A stretch of DNA of 64,000 nt from Serratia marcescens (lineage in GTDB: Bacteria > Pseudomonadota > Gammaproteobacteria > Enterobacterales > Enterobacteriaceae): the NCBI GenBank assembly GCA_015548865.1, contig JADMXW010000014.1:40950-104949 (forward strand), given 5' to 3'. A program made the position numbers and the translations under genes. Below the pieces are notes generated by a model. It made no database searches, was not told the origin of the DNA, and saw nothing but the letters and a program-made list of their open reading frames with translations. Of this stretch, positions 8,378-17,948 are shown one piece after another; the first letter of the stretch is position 1; each line of letters opens with the position of its first letter.

Positions 8378-9907
8378 TCAGGACTTTTCAAACTGGCGGA
8401 AACGGTTCTGTAGTTGGCGCAATTGATCGATACGGGCATCATAGCGAGCCTGCTCCAGACTGCCCAATTTACTTAGCGAACTGGCATTGCTGAACAGACC
8501 GATGGCCTGATCCAGTTTACCGGATAACGCCAGTTCTTCACCGCGTGCGGCAAGTTCTTCAGCGCGCATTCCCTGTGCTGCTGAGGCCTGTGCAAGCAGA
8601 GACCAACCGTTAGGATCGCCGGGGTTAGCATAGGTATAACGGTAGAGCAGGCGGCTGGCTGCCGCTGGCTGACCGCCACTCACATAGGCGTTGGCAAGGT
8701 TCAACTGAAGTACCGGATTGTTCTGGGCTCCCGGCGCTTTTTGTAACCGCGCGATGGCCTGAGCGGCCTTGTTTTGCGCTAAGTCTATGTCGGTCATTAA
8801 ATCGAGGAACCAAGGGCTGTCGGGCGTTTTATCCAGCAGAGGCTGCAACACGGCCCGCGCGTCGTCATATTTCTTCTCTTCATAAGCACGCACAGCTTTG
8901 CCGTATTGCGCGGCAAGCTGCTCACGCAAGTTGCCTTTTAACCAGTTATCAATGGTTTCATCTGCGGTGGCTTTATAGGCAGCGCTGTACATCGACAGCG
9001 CTCTCATCTTGGCAAAAAGGAAATCTTGAGAGGATTGAGTGGGGGCAGGGCGCATCTGGTTAGCTCGGTTGCGAGCATCTGCCAGGCGACTCTCTGGCAA
9101 CGGGTGTGTCAGCAACATTTCTGGCGGCTTGGTAGCATAACGCGATTGGTCAGCTAATTTTTGCATGAAATTAGGCATCGCTTGCGGATCGAACCCAGCT
9201 CGTTGCAACACTTGTAGGCCAATGCGATCGGCCTCCTGCTCGTTGGCCTGCGTGAAGCTGATGATTCCCTGCTGTGCACCAGCCAGAGTACCACTCAACG
9301 CGGCCATGCCTACCTGTGGGTTTGCCATAGCCAACAGAATGGAACCGAGTGCGCCCACCCATGTGAGCGGGGCGCTACGTTGTTGTGACTCCATTGCTCG
9401 TGCCAGATGACGCTGGGTGACGTGAGAGATTTCATGGGCCAACACAGAAGCCAGCTCGCTCTCGTTTTCCGCATAGCGAAACAATGCCGAATGGATGACC
9501 ACGTTGCCCCCGAAGAAAGCGAAGGCGTTCAATTCATCGTTGCGGATGATAAAAAAGTGGAAAGGTGTGCGTACTGAGTTGGCGTTTTTCACTAACCGCT
9601 GACCCAGTTGGTTGATATATTGCACCAGCAACGGATCGTCAATCAATGGGGCGCCTCCACGCATTTGTCGTAAGTAGAAATCACCCATTTCTATCTCTTG
9701 GTTAATGCTGAGCGTACCGCCGGCCGTGGTGCCCATATCTGGAAGCTGATCCTGCATATCCGCGCGGGTGGGCGCGATGACACTGCTCAGTATGGCGCCG
9801 AGCAGCAACGCGGTCAGCGTCTTCTTCACATTGAATCCAGAGGAAAACGTCTTGCCTGCCAGTGTGGAAATGCGATGACGTCCGGCACCTAACCAATTGA
9901 AGACCAT
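8378..9907 (-). CDS. bepA: Outer-membrane assembly-enhancing metalloprotease BepA
   Basis: This periplasmic M48 zinc protease and chaperone promotes LptD maturation and degrades stalled outer-membrane proteins. LPDMGT is followed by the protease domain with AHEISH (HExxH zinc site) and NEQEADRIG (third zinc ligand), then a C-terminal TPR domain ([17 protein letters not shown]). ATG at 9907 has AGAAGG eight bases before it and gives 509 residues. GTG at 9829 gives 483 residues, closer to the 487 of E. coli, and starts directly at the signal peptide [16 protein letters not shown]. The start is therefore uncertain; the stop and family are clear. Confidence 0.92.
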   Translation of the reverse strand: MVFNWLGAGRHRISTLAGKTFSSGFNVKKTLTALLLGAILSSVIAPTRADMQDQLPDMGTTAGGTLSINQEIEMGDFYLRQMRGGAPLIDDPLLVQYINQLGQRLVKNANSVRTPFHFFIIRNDELNAFAFFGGNVVIHSALFRYAENESELASVLAHEISHVTQRHLARAMESQQRSAPLTWVGALGSILLAMANPQVGMAALSGTLAGAQQGIISFTQANEQEADRIGLQVLQRAGFDPQAMPNFMQKLADQSRYATKPPEMLLTHPLPESRLADARNRANQMRPAPTQSSQDFLFAKMRALSMYSAAYKATADETIDNWLKGNLREQLAAQYGKAVRAYEEKKYDDARAVLQPLLDKTPDSPWFLDLMTDIDLAQNKAAQAIARLQKAPGAQNNPVLQLNLANAYVSGGQPAAASRLLYRYTYANPGDPNGWSLLAQASAAQGMRAEELAARGEELALSGKLDQAIGLFSNASSLSKLGSLEQARYDARIDQLRQLQNRFRQFEKS

Positions 9908-10064
9908 GAATGAAACCTTCTTGACTGCAAGGTGAAAGCGATTAATGCCTATCTTAGCTAGCGCGGAGGGTGCATGCAAAGTGCAATGCGGGAAAAATGA
10001 CGCATAAACGCGCGCGGTGCAAAAAAACATCAAGCACAACGTTGCGCGCGGTGTGAATCAGAGC

Positions 10065-10097
10065 AAAACAAAAACACCGACACCCTGACAGTGCCGG
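10065..10097 (-). terminator. Intrinsic terminator after bcp
   Basis: On the minus strand CCGGCAC, loop, GTGTCGG is followed by TGTTTTTGTTTT, about 20 bases past the bcp stop. Confidence 0.6.
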
Positions 10098-10115
10098 CGG
10101 AAACCTGATGTGCTA

Positions 10116-10583
10116 TCAGGCGCTTTTCAGGTAATTCAGTACGATATCGTGGTGATCGCTGGTTTTGAAATCATCAAACACATGCACCACCTTACCGTCT
10201 TCACCAATCAAGAAGCTGATACGGTGAATGCCATCGTAGGTTTTCCCCATAAAGGTTTTTTCGCCCCATACGCCGAATGCTTGTGAGATCTGATGATCTT
10301 CGTCGGACAACAACGTAAAGTTCAGCAGCTCTTTTTCTGCGAAGCGAGACAGTTTTTCCGGCTTGTCAGTGCTGATACCCAGCACTTCCACGCCATATTT
10401 CTTCAACTCATCCATGTTGTCGCGCAAACCGCAGGCTTGCACGGTACATCCAGGTGTCATCGCTTTAGGGTAAAAATAGACCAACACTTTTTGTCCCTGG
10501 AAGTCGGTTAAATTTACTTGTTCGCCATCCTGGTCGGGCAAGCTAAATTTCGGTGCGGTATCGCCGGCTTTCAGTGTGTTCAT
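10116..10583 (-). CDS. bcp: Thioredoxin-dependent peroxiredoxin Bcp
   Basis: The 155-residue atypical peroxiredoxin reduces peroxides in the cytoplasm. YFYPKAMTPGCTVQACGLRD holds the peroxidatic and resolving cysteines four residues apart (C-T-V-Q-A-C), typical of Bcp. Length and sequence follow E. coli Bcp closely. ATG 10583 is preferred, with GGAGAG seven bases upstream; it lies two bases after the gcvR stop, so the two form an operon as in E. coli. Confidence 0.96.
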   Translation of the reverse strand: MNTLKAGDTAPKFSLPDQDGEQVNLTDFQGQKVLVYFYPKAMTPGCTVQACGLRDNMDELKKYGVEVLGISTDKPEKLSRFAEKELLNFTLLSDEDHQISQAFGVWGEKTFMGKTYDGIHRISFLIGEDGKVVHVFDDFKTSDHHDIVLNYLKSA

Positions 10584-10585
10584 CA

Positions 10586-11155
10586 CTACTCTCCATCTTT
10601 CTCTTCATGCTGTGGATAGTTCACGACGCTAATACTGCCTTGTGCTTGCAGTTCTGTACATAGCTGATGAAAGGCTGGCTCAATAATTGCGCCATTTAAC
10701 ATCTCAGGACTGTGCGCGGTGATTTGAATATATAACTTTGGTGGATGCCCGCCCATGGCAGGCTGTGTTTTTGAAACCAGTTCCGCAATGTTCATTTTAT
10801 GTACGTCGAACAGAGCGGTAAAACGTTCAATGATATGAGGGGAATCTGCCAGTTCAACCTTGACCCATACGGTGGAAGGCATCGGTGGGCGTGCCTGCGA
10901 TTCTGTACGCTTCATCACGATCAATAATTCCATTTCAGCCCCTTTGAGTGGCAACGTGGATTCAATCAAGGTGATGGCATTCCAGCTTCCCGACAGCAGC
11001 ATGATGAACGTGAACTCTTTGCCCAGCATAGCAAGACGGCTATCTTCAATATTACAGCCACAGCTACTGACGTGGCGTGTGATGGCGTTCACAATCCCAG
11101 GGCGGTCGACGCCGAGTGCGGTGATAACCAGATAGTGTTCTTGTTGGCTCGGCAA
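10586..11155 (-). CDS. gcvR: Glycine cleavage system repressor GcvR (TTG start)
   Basis: GcvR binds GcvA and blocks activation of the gcvTHP operon when glycine is low. Two ACT domains are visible: HYLVITALGVDRPGIVNAIT near the start, and WVKVELADSPHIIERFTALF in the second half. I chose TTG 11155 because AGAGGAA lies about nine bases before it and the resulting 189 residues match the 190 of E. coli. ATG 11191 would add 12 residues but has no ribosome site. It is transcribed with bcp and is divergent from dapA. Confidence 0.9.
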   Translation of the reverse strand: MPSQQEHYLVITALGVDRPGIVNAITRHVSSCGCNIEDSRLAMLGKEFTFIMLLSGSWNAITLIESTLPLKGAEMELLIVMKRTESQARPPMPSTVWVKVELADSPHIIERFTALFDVHKMNIAELVSKTQPAMGGHPPKLYIQITAHSPEMLNGAIIEPAFHQLCTELQAQGSISVVNYPQHEEKDGE

Positions 11156-11278
11156 AATCTTGCTTCCTCTGCATCGGGTTGAGAGTAACATGGTAAACAC
11201 AAAAAATTGTCTGGGGCAATTTTGAGTTTGTTCTGAGAGCGTTTTCCCGCGTAGCCGTCGGTCGGGGCATCCAGAAAG

Positions 11279-11313
11279 AAAAAAACCGCATGTCAGAGGC
11301 TGACAACGCGGTT
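11279..11313 (-). terminator. Minus-strand terminator in the gcvR-dapA intergenic region
   Basis: Read on the minus strand: AACCGC, internal loop, GTCAG-CCT-CTGAC, internal loop, GCGGTT, then TTTTT. It is oriented toward gcvR but lies about 125 bases upstream of its start. It must either end a transcript coming from the dapA side or act as an attenuator in a long gcvR leader. Confidence 0.55.
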
Positions 11314-11378
11314 GTGCGCTTGCTTTTGCAGTGAAGTCAAAAGTACCATGAGGAAGTTGTTTTTGGAGGGGATGGCGA

Positions 11379-12257
11379 ATGTTTACGGGAAGTATTGTTG
11401 CACTGGTTACGCCGATGGACGACAACGGAGCCGTCGATCGTGCAAGCTTGAAAAAACTTGTTGATTATCATGTCGCTAGCGGAACTGCGGCAATTGTGTC
11501 AGTAGGAACGACAGGGGAGTCAGCCACGTTAAGCCATGATGAGCATGGCGATGTGGTGATGATGACGCTGGAACTGGCAGATGGACGTATTCCCGTGATC
11601 GCGGGAACGGGTGCCAATGCGACGTCGGAAGCCATCTCTCTCACTAAACGTTTTCACGGTACGGGCGTGGTGGGTTGCCTGACGGTGACGCCTTACTACA
11701 ACCGCCCGACGCAAGAAGGCTTGTTCCAGCATTTTAAAGCAATCGCAGAACACACTGATTTGCCGCAGATTCTATATAACGTACCGTCGCGAACCGGTTG
11801 CGATATGCTGCCGGAAACTATCGCCCGTCTCTCTGAAGTAAAAAATATTGTTGCTGTGAAAGAAGCTACCGGGAACTTAAGCCGTGTGAGTCAGATCCAA
11901 GAGTTGGTTGATGATAAATTCATTTTGCTGAGCGGTGATGACGCCAGCAGCTTGGATTTTATGCAACTTGGTGGTCGAGGCGTGATTTCAGTGACGGCAA
12001 ACATTGCGGCACGGGAAATGGCACAGCTTTGCGCACTGGCAGCGCAAGGTGATTTTGTTGCAGCTCGCCGTTTGAATCAGCGACTGATGCCACTGCATCA
12101 CAAACTATTTGTTGAACCTAATCCGATCCCGGTGAAATGGGCATGTAAGGCATTAGGATTGATAGCGACCGATACGCTTCGCTTGCCGATGACGCCGCTG
12201 ACTGACGCCGGTCGGACAGTGATGGAGCGCGCATTGAAGCAAGCTGGTTTGCAGTAA
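11379..12257 (+). CDS. dapA: 4-hydroxy-tetrahydrodipicolinate synthase DapA
   Basis: The 292-residue TIM-barrel aldolase condenses pyruvate with aspartate semialdehyde, the first committed step to lysine and diaminopimelate. Visible are [11 protein letters not shown] (catalytic Thr pair), [11 protein letters not shown] (Tyr of the proton relay and the substrate-binding Arg) and VAVKEATGN (Schiff-base lysine). The ATG has GGAGGGGATGGCGA before it. It is followed 16 bases on by bamC (dapX), the usual enterobacterial pair. dapE is found 20 kb away in the same window. Confidence 0.98.
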   Translation: MFTGSIVALVTPMDDNGAVDRASLKKLVDYHVASGTAAIVSVGTTGESATLSHDEHGDVVMMTLELADGRIPVIAGTGANATSEAISLTKRFHGTGVVGCLTVTPYYNRPTQEGLFQHFKAIAEHTDLPQILYNVPSRTGCDMLPETIARLSEVKNIVAVKEATGNLSRVSQIQELVDDKFILLSGDDASSLDFMQLGGRGVISVTANIAAREMAQLCALAAQGDFVAARRLNQRLMPLHHKLFVEPNPIPVKWACKALGLIATDTLRLPMTPLTDAGRTVMERALKQAGLQ

Positions 12258-12273
12258 CCCTTAGGGAGATTTG

Positions 12274-13311
12274 ATGACTTCTTCAGTGCAAAAGTCCATG
12301 GTGGCAAAAGTGGTTGGTTTGTCGCTGGTCATGCTGTTAGCGGCGTGTTCTAGCGATCAGCGTCACAAACGTCAGGTCAGCGGCGATGAATCTTATTTGA
12401 AAGCGCCGCAACCAAGGGCGTTAGTGGCTCCGGCGGGGATGATCCTTCCGGTACAGAATGGGGATTACGAGATCCCGGCAGCCGCATCAACTGGTGAGCT
12501 GGGCAAAGCGTTAGATATCCGTCCTCCTCTCCAGCCATTGGCTTTGTTAAGCGGATCGCGCACGCAAATTTCGGGTGATACAGCCACATTGCTGATCGAG
12601 AATGGCGCGCAGGCGAACCGTCTGTGGCCGCAGATTGTGCAAATCGTTCAGGATAAGGGCTATGTGATTGCCAATCGACAGGATGCAACGCAGACGCTGA
12701 CCACAGATTGGATCTTCTGGCCGCGTGAGGATGAAAGTGTGCCATACCGGGCGCGTTATCAGATCTCCGTACAACCGCAAGGATATCAGATGGCGGTTGT
12801 CGTGAAACTGCTTGGTCTGGAAGTGCAAAATACCCCGGTAGCAGAAGCGCTTCAGGTGCAGCGTTACACCAGCCTGATGGCGAACAGCCTGTCAGATGCG
12901 TTGGAAAAACAGGCCAGCGCGCGTGAAAATGCGCAGGTCAACCGTGCAGTTGGTACGTTGGATGTGCTGAGCGGTGCAGATGATAGCGGTTTACCGTTGC
13001 TTGTGGTGCGTGGTCCTTATTCGGTGGTCTGGGATCGTCTTCCTGCCGCGTTGGATAAAGTGGGCATGAAAGTGAACGATCGCAGTCGTCCGCAAGGCTC
13101 AATAGCCGTGACCTATAAAGCGCCTGGCAGCAGTGCCTGGGAACGTCTGGGGGCAAAAGATCCTGAATTGACCAACGGCGATTACAAATTGCAGGTTGGC
13201 GATCTGGGGAACCGCAGTACGTTGCAGTTCATCGATTCGAAAGGGCATACGCTCAGTCAGGCGAAAAACGATGCACTCGTTGCCGTCTTCCAGGCGGCGC
13301 TCAGTCACTAA
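12274..13311 (+). CDS. bamC: Outer-membrane assembly lipoprotein BamC
   Basis: The 345-residue lipoprotein is part of the BAM complex that inserts beta-barrel proteins. The signal peptide ends in the lipobox LLAAC (lipidated Cys before SSDQRHK). The disordered N-terminal stretch that lies along BamD follows, then two helix-grip domains. ATG 12274 has AGGGAG six bases upstream; the TTG three bases earlier is not needed. It forms an operon with dapA and is closed by a good terminator. Confidence 0.96.
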   Translation: MTSSVQKSMVAKVVGLSLVMLLAACSSDQRHKRQVSGDESYLKAPQPRALVAPAGMILPVQNGDYEIPAAASTGELGKALDIRPPLQPLALLSGSRTQISGDTATLLIENGAQANRLWPQIVQIVQDKGYVIANRQDATQTLTTDWIFWPREDESVPYRARYQISVQPQGYQMAVVVKLLGLEVQNTPVAEALQVQRYTSLMANSLSDALEKQASARENAQVNRAVGTLDVLSGADDSGLPLLVVRGPYSVVWDRLPAALDKVGMKVNDRSRPQGSIAVTYKAPGSSAWERLGAKDPELTNGDYKLQVGDLGNRSTLQFIDSKGHTLSQAKNDALVAVFQAALSH

Positions 13312-13317
13312 CAGATT

Positions 13318-13345
13318 AGGGCCGGTCAGATCCGGCCCTTCTTTA
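13318..13345 (+). terminator. Intrinsic terminator after bamC
   Basis: AGGGCCGG, loop TCAGAT, CCGGCCCT, then TCTTT. It ends the dapA-bamC unit. In the 95 bases between it and purC I see no PurR-box match. Confidence 0.85.
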
Positions 13346-13440
13346 TTCGGCCCGGCGAATGCCGGTATTTTTATTGTTTATCAAGTATTAAATCATCGGG
13401 CCCGTTGTCGGTGGCCCACAACTGTGTGGAGTAATAAAAG

Positions 13441-14154
13441 ATGCAAAAGCTAGCTGAGTTGTATCGCGGAAAAGCGAAAACGGTCTACACCACTGAAGAT
13501 CCCGATCTGTTGGTGCTGGAGTTTCGCAATGATACGTCAGCCGGTGATGGCGCGCGCATTGAACAGTTTGATCGTAAGGGCATGGTGAACAACAAGTTCA
13601 ACCATTTCATCATGAGCAAACTGGAAGAAGCGGGCATCCCGACGCAAATGGTCAAGTTGCTGTCCGACAACGAAGTACTGGTGAAAAAGCTGGAGATGGT
13701 TCCGGTAGAATGCGTGGTACGTAACCGTGCAGCCGGTTCACTGGTGAAACGACTGGGTGTGGAAGAGGGCATTACCCTGAACCCGCCGCTGTTTGACCTG
13801 TTCCTGAAAAATGATGCCTTGCACGATCCGATGGTGAATGAGTCTTACTGCAAAACCTTTGGTTGGGTGAATGAAGCCCACCTGGCACGCATGAAAGAGC
13901 TGAGCTACAAAGCCAACGACGTGCTGAGCAAGCTGTTCGATGACGCGGGCCTGATTCTGGTGGACTTCAAACTGGAATTTGGATTGTTCAAGGGGGAAGT
14001 GGTTCTGGGCGATGAGTTCTCCCCAGACGGTAGCCGCCTGTGGGACAAGAAGACCCTGAACAAGATGGATAAAGACCGTTTCCGTCAAAGTCTGGGTGGG
14101 TTGATTGAAGCGTATGAAGAAGTCGCACACCGTCTTGGCGTAAAATTGGACTAA
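13441..14154 (+). CDS. purC: SAICAR synthetase PurC
   Basis: The 237-residue enzyme joins CAIR and aspartate with ATP, step seven of purine synthesis. It begins [18 protein letters not shown]. It carries the signatures [20 protein letters not shown] (here [11 protein letters not shown]) and [11 protein letters not shown] with [14 protein letters not shown]. Length equals the E. coli enzyme. It lies after bamC, as in E. coli. Confidence 0.97.
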   Translation: MQKLAELYRGKAKTVYTTEDPDLLVLEFRNDTSAGDGARIEQFDRKGMVNNKFNHFIMSKLEEAGIPTQMVKLLSDNEVLVKKLEMVPVECVVRNRAAGSLVKRLGVEEGITLNPPLFDLFLKNDALHDPMVNESYCKTFGWVNEAHLARMKELSYKANDVLSKLFDDAGLILVDFKLEFGLFKGEVVLGDEFSPDGSRLWDKKTLNKMDKDRFRQSLGGLIEAYEEVAHRLGVKLD

Positions 14155-14195
14155 AAACGCAATCGTTTTCGTTGGTTGTTTTGTTGTATTCAACT

Positions 14196-14223
14196 GCTTG
14201 CAGGAGGTTATCCTTCTGCAAGC
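14196..14223 (+). repeat. Strong hairpin downstream of purC
   Basis: GCTTGCAGGAGG, loop TTAT, CCTTCTGCAAGC form a 12-bp stem with one G-T pair, about 40 bases past purC. No T-run follows on either strand, so its role (3'-end stabilisation or weak termination) is open. The next 225 bases up to 14448 are very AT-rich and presumably hold the promoter of the following accessory gene. Confidence 0.5.
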
Positions 14224-14448
14224 GGAGAAATACTTTTCTTTGTGTAAAAGATGCATATATATAATGGAATGGCTATTTGAATAAGAGTCAGCGGAAGTAA
14301 TTTCCCTTATTGAATGAAATTAATCAGTTATGATAAGTAAAGTTTTATCGCGTAATTAATATTTCACTCTTCTTTATATTTGCTCGTTTTTGTATATTTC
14401 GTTATGGCTGAAAAAGGTAGTGTCTCCATTATCAAGGAGGATACCATC

Positions 14449-17406
14449 ATGCCCATTAGTGCTTGTCAATACAGAGTTGCCATTGGTAATACTCATAATA
14501 ACACCCATGTTATTTGTAGGAAGAATGTAGCGAAATCTATGTTGCAAAGAAACAATAATCAACATGATTTATATAAAAACGCTATCCTGTTTAATCTTGA
14601 AAAGTGTAATAATGCTTCATCTCTTTCGGGCGTTCGTCCTATAAAATGCAAGGGTAATATATCCAATGTGTTGTTTTTGTTGGCTCTACTAACTCGTATA
14701 AAAGATGGCTATGCATTACCAGAAACTAATGTTAGAGATGTAAATGTCTTATCAAAAGAAACACCTCTGGTTGCTCGAGATAAAATAGTGAGAGGGGATA
14801 ATATCGCCGATAGTATTATTATGGATTCTGCCAAGATTACTCCAGATTCACAACTTTCATCTCTACCTTCTGAACTCCCCTCAATGCCCCCATCTGTAAC
14901 ATTGAATGATATATATGAAATAAAAAATCATCAATTTAATCATGAAGTCTTAAAGCTAATAACAGGGTCTCCTCCCATTATTGATGATACAGATCTTAAC
15001 CCTGTGATTATTTTTATACCGCATCAAGAGAATAATAAACGGATTAAGCGAAGGCTAATTGAACAATCAGGCCGTGAGAACGATACAAGACCTACGCTTG
15101 ATGAACAGTGCTATATCAGAACAAAAAACAACCAAGGGACTGTATTGGGTGATTCGTTGCTGCTAAGTGGAGAGTTCCTTAGAAACCCCATTCGAGCCAT
15201 TGCTGACCAGGTTTACGATAAAGGAATGGGTGGGCACAAGATGCCCGAAGGATTGGTTTTATTTACTGAAGGGGCTAATACTCTGTATGACGTTGTATTT
15301 TCACTCATTACATCATTTGCCTATCCAATCGTGAAATATGGTATTGTTAAATTACTGAAGGCCTCAGCTCACGGCGTTAATGGAGATCCTGAGTGTTTAA
15401 AATATGAGTTCTCACCACAAGAGTTGGCTAACTTATTATTTGATACGGAAACGGGTATTACTCATAGGCGTGTTTTTGTTGATTTTCAGGTGCATCCTAA
15501 ACCTTCTGAATTGAAAAGTGTAAGACGTTTTATACCAGACGGTGTGTTTGTTCAGGAAAGTATAAATACGGGGATAAATTCTGTTAAATATATGAAGGTG
15601 ACTCATCAGGGGACTGATTATCTTGTTAGGGAAAAGAGCCCTGGAGAGTATTATACGTTACATCCGGGAGCAATAAAACCAGAACTTCTTGAAAGAAGAG
15701 TTTATTTTGATTCAGTCAATAATAAAATTCATTTCAGAGAAGATATGCCAACTGAATTAGGAATGAATTATGATGTTGTTGATGGGAAGAAATTTATTCA
15801 TATTTATAATGAAAATCATGAGATTAATTATAATTGGGATAAGCGGTTGCATGAGGTTGTTCTAAAGGGCATCAATGGTGATTCAGTGAGTGTCCCTGTT
15901 TATATGGAACCATTGACTCGTTCCTGGCATTTTAGTACTCATAATGATATCGAGGTTTTTACTCATCAAGAAAAAAATATTATCGATAATATTCGTGTGG
16001 ATAAAAATCCTGATTCTTCATATATCCCGGAAGGAAATTATACACCAAGAGTATATGGTTCCGGGAAAGTATTCCGAGAAAAGGCCAATGGTGATGTTTA
16101 TGGATATACAAAACAGAGTCTGATAGAAATGAACGGTTCTTTGGTACCGGTGAAAGAAATTGTCGTGCCCGAGCGTGGCGTTAGGTATGCTGTATATGAT
16201 GCGAAGGGGAACGATGGAAGAATTTACCCTGTCGAATGGGATGGCAGGCGCTGGGTATTTGAAAGTTCAACTTCCGTTCATGTATCCAGTGGTTTAAAGA
16301 AAATAATAGCGAAAGTAAATAACCAAAGGATCAATGTTGATAAACTTTCTGCCGCAGATGATCAAGGATTACGATGGGATGGTAACGATAGTTATATAAA
16401 GATAAATGATCAATATATAAAACTGAATAAATTAAAAAACAATCGATTTTATATTGATAATGAAGATGGTGTTAGTAAGATATTTTTGCGTTTTGATAAT
16501 GGAAAATTGAGAGTAGAAGATGCGTCTGAACGATTAAAGAATGTTCTTGATGTTGATCTCTCTGAGCGAGCGAGCAGGACGAGAACGGCTGAGGATATTC
16601 TCTCAGAAATTGATGGTTTCAATGAGGTATCGGCGCGAGAAATATTGGCTCGATACAAATTCCCTGAAAACAGTTTATATACCAAAGAAGCATTTGCTTT
16701 AGATGTTGAGCAATATGGCGTAATCCCTTTGTGGGCTGAAAATTTTCGAATAAAAACGCCTGATGTCTTGGCTGAGCCGTCACCAGGATTATTAGGGGTG
16801 AATCAAGCAAAATCTTCAGTATCGAAAAGTTCAACGGAATCTATCCTTTCAAGCATATCGTCGACTCCTGATACACCTGTACCTCGCTCGAATATTTTCT
16901 TACGAACATCAGATTTACCACCTGATTCGTCACTGAATGAACGCGGAATGATTGAGCGGAGAGATTTTCAAAAGCTATACCGGGTGGAAACGCTGAGGAG
17001 GATGGATAAACGCGGAGGGCCTCAGGCTATTATTGATAAAGGTTTTTTTTCCAACTCGATGATCTTTGCTGGGCCGAAGAGGATGATGGATGGCGACATT
17101 ATCATTACTTCAAGAACCATTGAGGGGGCAACCCGTTTTGGTGAAGTAGAGCTTGAGGGAAACTATTATCTTTTTGAAATTGAGGCTATGGGGCGAAGGG
17201 GCGTTTCGTTAAATGAAAATGTTGAGTTCAACGCTCAGTTTCTAGAAAAACGAGATAATCTTCCTGGAGGATTCATCGCTCAACTCAAACAAAACAATCT
17301 GCTGGACACATTCGCTGAGAGTGCTCATTCGTTTGATGAAGTTCACCTGGATAATACGGGAGAGCCGATGTCCATCAGGCTTATCAAAACGCAAAAGACG
17401 GAGTAG
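14449..17406 (+). CDS. Putative secreted toxin/effector with C-terminal ADP-ribosyltransferase domain
   Basis: The predicted product has 985 residues. ATG 14449 is preceded by AAGGAGG with eight bases spacing; the longer frame from 14380 has no such site. The last 150 residues resemble pertussis/cholera-type R-S-E ADP-ribosyltransferases: KLYRVET with Arg845, a following DKGFFSN segment, IITSRTIEGATRF with Ser888, YYLFEIEAMG, and SFDEVHLD with Glu964. The Arg-Ser-Glu distances (43 and 76) nearly equal those of the pertussis toxin S1 subunit (43 and 77). Residues about 70-90 and 300-325 are hydrophobic. The middle is beta-rich with repeating short units and no family I recognise. The gene is AT-rich with many AGA, ATA and AAT codons, unlike its neighbours, so transfer is likely. 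No immunity gene follows. A role against host cells is inference. Confidence 0.7.
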   Translation: MPISACQYRVAIGNTHNNTHVICRKNVAKSMLQRNNNQHDLYKNAILFNLEKCNNASSLSGVRPIKCKGNISNVLFLLALLTRIKDGYALPETNVRDVNVLSKETPLVARDKIVRGDNIADSIIMDSAKITPDSQLSSLPSELPSMPPSVTLNDIYEIKNHQFNHEVLKLITGSPPIIDDTDLNPVIIFIPHQENNKRIKRRLIEQSGRENDTRPTLDEQCYIRTKNNQGTVLGDSLLLSGEFLRNPIRAIADQVYDKGMGGHKMPEGLVLFTEGANTLYDVVFSLITSFAYPIVKYGIVKLLKASAHGVNGDPECLKYEFSPQELANLLFDTETGITHRRVFVDFQVHPKPSELKSVRRFIPDGVFVQESINTGINSVKYMKVTHQGTDYLVREKSPGEYYTLHPGAIKPELLERRVYFDSVNNKIHFREDMPTELGMNYDVVDGKKFIHIYNENHEINYNWDKRLHEVVLKGINGDSVSVPVYMEPLTRSWHFSTHNDIEVFTHQEKNIIDNIRVDKNPDSSYIPEGNYTPRVYGSGKVFREKANGDVYGYTKQSLIEMNGSLVPVKEIVVPERGVRYAVYDAKGNDGRIYPVEWDGRRWVFESSTSVHVSSGLKKIIAKVNNQRINVDKLSAADDQGLRWDGNDSYIKINDQYIKLNKLKNNRFYIDNEDGVSKIFLRFDNGKLRVEDASERLKNVLDVDLSERASRTRTAEDILSEIDGFNEVSAREILARYKFPENSLYTKEAFALDVEQYGVIPLWAENFRIKTPDVLAEPSPGLLGVNQAKSSVSKSSTESILSSISSTPDTPVPRSNIFLRTSDLPPDSSLNERGMIERRDFQKLYRVETLRRMDKRGGPQAIIDKGFFSNSMIFAGPKRMMDGDIIITSRTIEGATRFGEVELEGNYYLFEIEAMGRRGVSLNENVEFNAQFLEKRDNLPGGFIAQLKQNNLLDTFAESAHSFDEVHLDNTGEPMSIRLIKTQKTE

Positions 17407-17482
17407 GGGAGTATTCTCATGTATAATAGGGTTTTGAATAAACGCGGCATATGATGCGCTGTGTGCAGGAACTCTCTTGTCC

Positions 17483-17935
17483 ATGACTTCTTTTGATCCC
17501 ACTCTTCTGATCCTGCTTGGCCTCGCGGGACTTGGTATTATCAGCCACAACATGACGGTAACCTGGGCAATGTTGGCGCTGCTGGCTGTTCGTATGACGC
17601 CGCTCAATGGTTATTTTCCTCTGGTAGAAAAATACGGATTGAGCATCGGGATCTTGATTCTGACGATCGGCGTGATGGCCCCTATTGCCAGCGGAAAAAT
17701 CAGTGCACATGATTTCTTCCAAGCTTTCCTCAACTGGAAATCTTTGGTGGCCATTGCCGTGGGCGTCGCTGTCTCCTGGCTCGGTGGACGCGGTGTTTCT
17801 CTGATGAGCAACCAACCTTCCGTTGTGTCGGGATTGCTTATTGGGACTGTCGCGGGCGTTGCGTTGTTTCGCGGTGTGCCTGTAGGGCCGCTCATTGCGG
17901 CAGGGCTATTATCACTACTGATCGGTAAATCCTGA
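17483..17935 (+). CDS. yeaL: DUF441 (YeaL-type) inner-membrane protein
   Basis: The 150-residue protein has four hydrophobic segments and the conserved family stretches [40 protein letters not shown] and [20 protein letters not shown]. It is an E. coli YeaL homologue of unknown function. ATG 17483 starts in line with the family; the TTG at 17477 is better spaced from AGGA (17467-17470) and may be the real start, adding two residues. A TATAAT at 17422-17427 could be its -10. It is 13 bases upstream of tmcA, so the two may be co-transcribed. Confidence 0.85.
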   Translation: MTSFDPTLLILLGLAGLGIISHNMTVTWAMLALLAVRMTPLNGYFPLVEKYGLSIGILILTIGVMAPIASGKISAHDFFQAFLNWKSLVAIAVGVAVSWLGGRGVSLMSNQPSVVSGLLIGTVAGVALFRGVPVGPLIAAGLLSLLIGKS

Positions 17936-17948
17936 AAACGGCAGCGGC

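Noticed and set aside
13312..13440. PurR box for purC
   Set aside because: No stretch resembling ACGCAAACGTTTGCGT was found between the bamC terminator and purC.
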